This document shows, one piece after another, positions 5,605-5,885 of a stretch of 5,885 nucleotides of DNA (position 1 is its first letter; each line of letters starts with the position of its first letter). The notes below the pieces were generated by a model. The model saw only the letters and a list, made by a program, of their open reading frames with translations. It did no database searches and was not told the DNA's origin. The stretch lies in assembly GCA_945889565.1 (NCBI GenBank), contig CAMDBZ010000116.1:1-5885 (forward strand), in the 5' to 3' direction. Position numbers and translations under genes: made by a program. The stretch is from Thermoflexus hugenholtzii JAD2 (GTDB lineage Bacteria; Chloroflexota; Dehalococcoidia; UBA2979).

Positions 5605-5885
5605 ATGCGTACAGCTGCCGCCACGAGCCTGCGCCGCACGACCGCCACACGCGCTGCGCTCGCATGCGCCGCGCTCGTGCTCGGCGTCGTGCTGTGGCCG
5701 CAGGCCGCCGGTGAGCCGGCCACGGCAGCGCGCGCCGCGCACACGCTGCGCTTCGACGACGGCCTCGCGGACGCGACCCCGCAGCCAGCGCTCGAGGATC
5801 TGCGCAACACCCCGCACGAGCTCGCCGTCGCGCTGATCGGCGATTGCGCCGCGGGCGAAGCGCCGCCGGTGTGCGGCGGTCCGCC
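5605..5885 (+). CDS. secreted or membrane-anchored protein of unknown function (N-terminal part, cut by right edge)
   Basis: The ATG at 5605 opens 93 codons that run off the window. I do not recognise the family. The N-terminus has basic residues (Arg2, the pair Arg10-Arg11, Arg16) and a hydrophobic core ALACAALVLGVVLW (18-31), followed by an Ala-rich stretch with plausible signal peptidase sites near 38-45, so the protein is probably exported. An early LAC at 19-21 resembles a lipobox but precedes the main hydrophobic core, so lipidation is unlikely. The mature part begins with TLRFDDGLAD (47-56) and contains two cysteines (about 80 and 89) near the edge. The only purine-rich site, GAGGAG at 5585-5590, is 14 bases from the ATG, longer than ideal, so the start is moderately certain. 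It continues the theme of extracytoplasmic proteins. Confidence 0.6.
   Translation, partial: MRTAAATSLRRTTATRAALACAALVLGVVLWPQAAGEPATAARAAHTLRFDDGLADATPQPALEDLRNTPHELAVALIGDCAAGEAPPVCGGP

Overview
The window is very GC-rich DNA (well over 70% G+C by eye) with strongly G/C-biased third codon positions. It holds a compact set of envelope genes on the + strand, with one partial gene pointing the other way at the left edge. A split F420-type PPOX enzyme, lipoproteins with Ala/Thr/Pro-rich linkers, a TFDAG-type NodB deacetylase and a LemA-HtpX pair suggest a high-GC Chloroflexota relative (Dehalococcoidia/Tepidiformia-like) or possibly an actinobacterium. This is inference; no rRNA or marker gene is present to settle it.

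Layout. 1-217 (-): N-terminal part of a PPOX-class, probably F420-dependent enzyme (Rv0121/TIGR03668-like), with a TACAAT box placed so that its mRNA would be leaderless. 218-376: divergent intergenic region. 377-1465 (+): lipoprotein N-acetylmuramoyl-L-alanine amidase (Amidase_3). About 1426-2439 (+): NodB-type polysaccharide/peptidoglycan deacetylase whose obvious lipoprotein signal peptide has no ATG/GTG/TTG start in frame. 2502-3074 (+): LemA, with its own TATACT box and a strong Shine-Dalgarno before a TTG start. 3109-4089 (+): HtpX-like M48 membrane metalloprotease. 4090-4205: intergenic region with a candidate promoter. 4206-5453 (+): Tat-exported protein with an unassigned glycosidase-like catalytic domain and two C-terminal LysM domains. 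5454-5604: intergenic, with a weak coding-like frame on the - strand. 5605-5885 (+): start of a secreted protein of unknown function, cut by the right edge.

Together the + strand genes look like a peptidoglycan-remodelling and membrane quality-control neighbourhood. An amidase removes stem peptides, a deacetylase modifies glycan N-acetyl groups, a LysM protein binds and perhaps cleaves glycan, and LemA/HtpX act at the membrane. I see no CRISPR array, mobile element, tRNA or rRNA. No clearly undescribed system is evident. The best candidates for a second look are the start-less deacetylase reading frame and the uncharacterised catalytic domain of the Tat-LysM protein.
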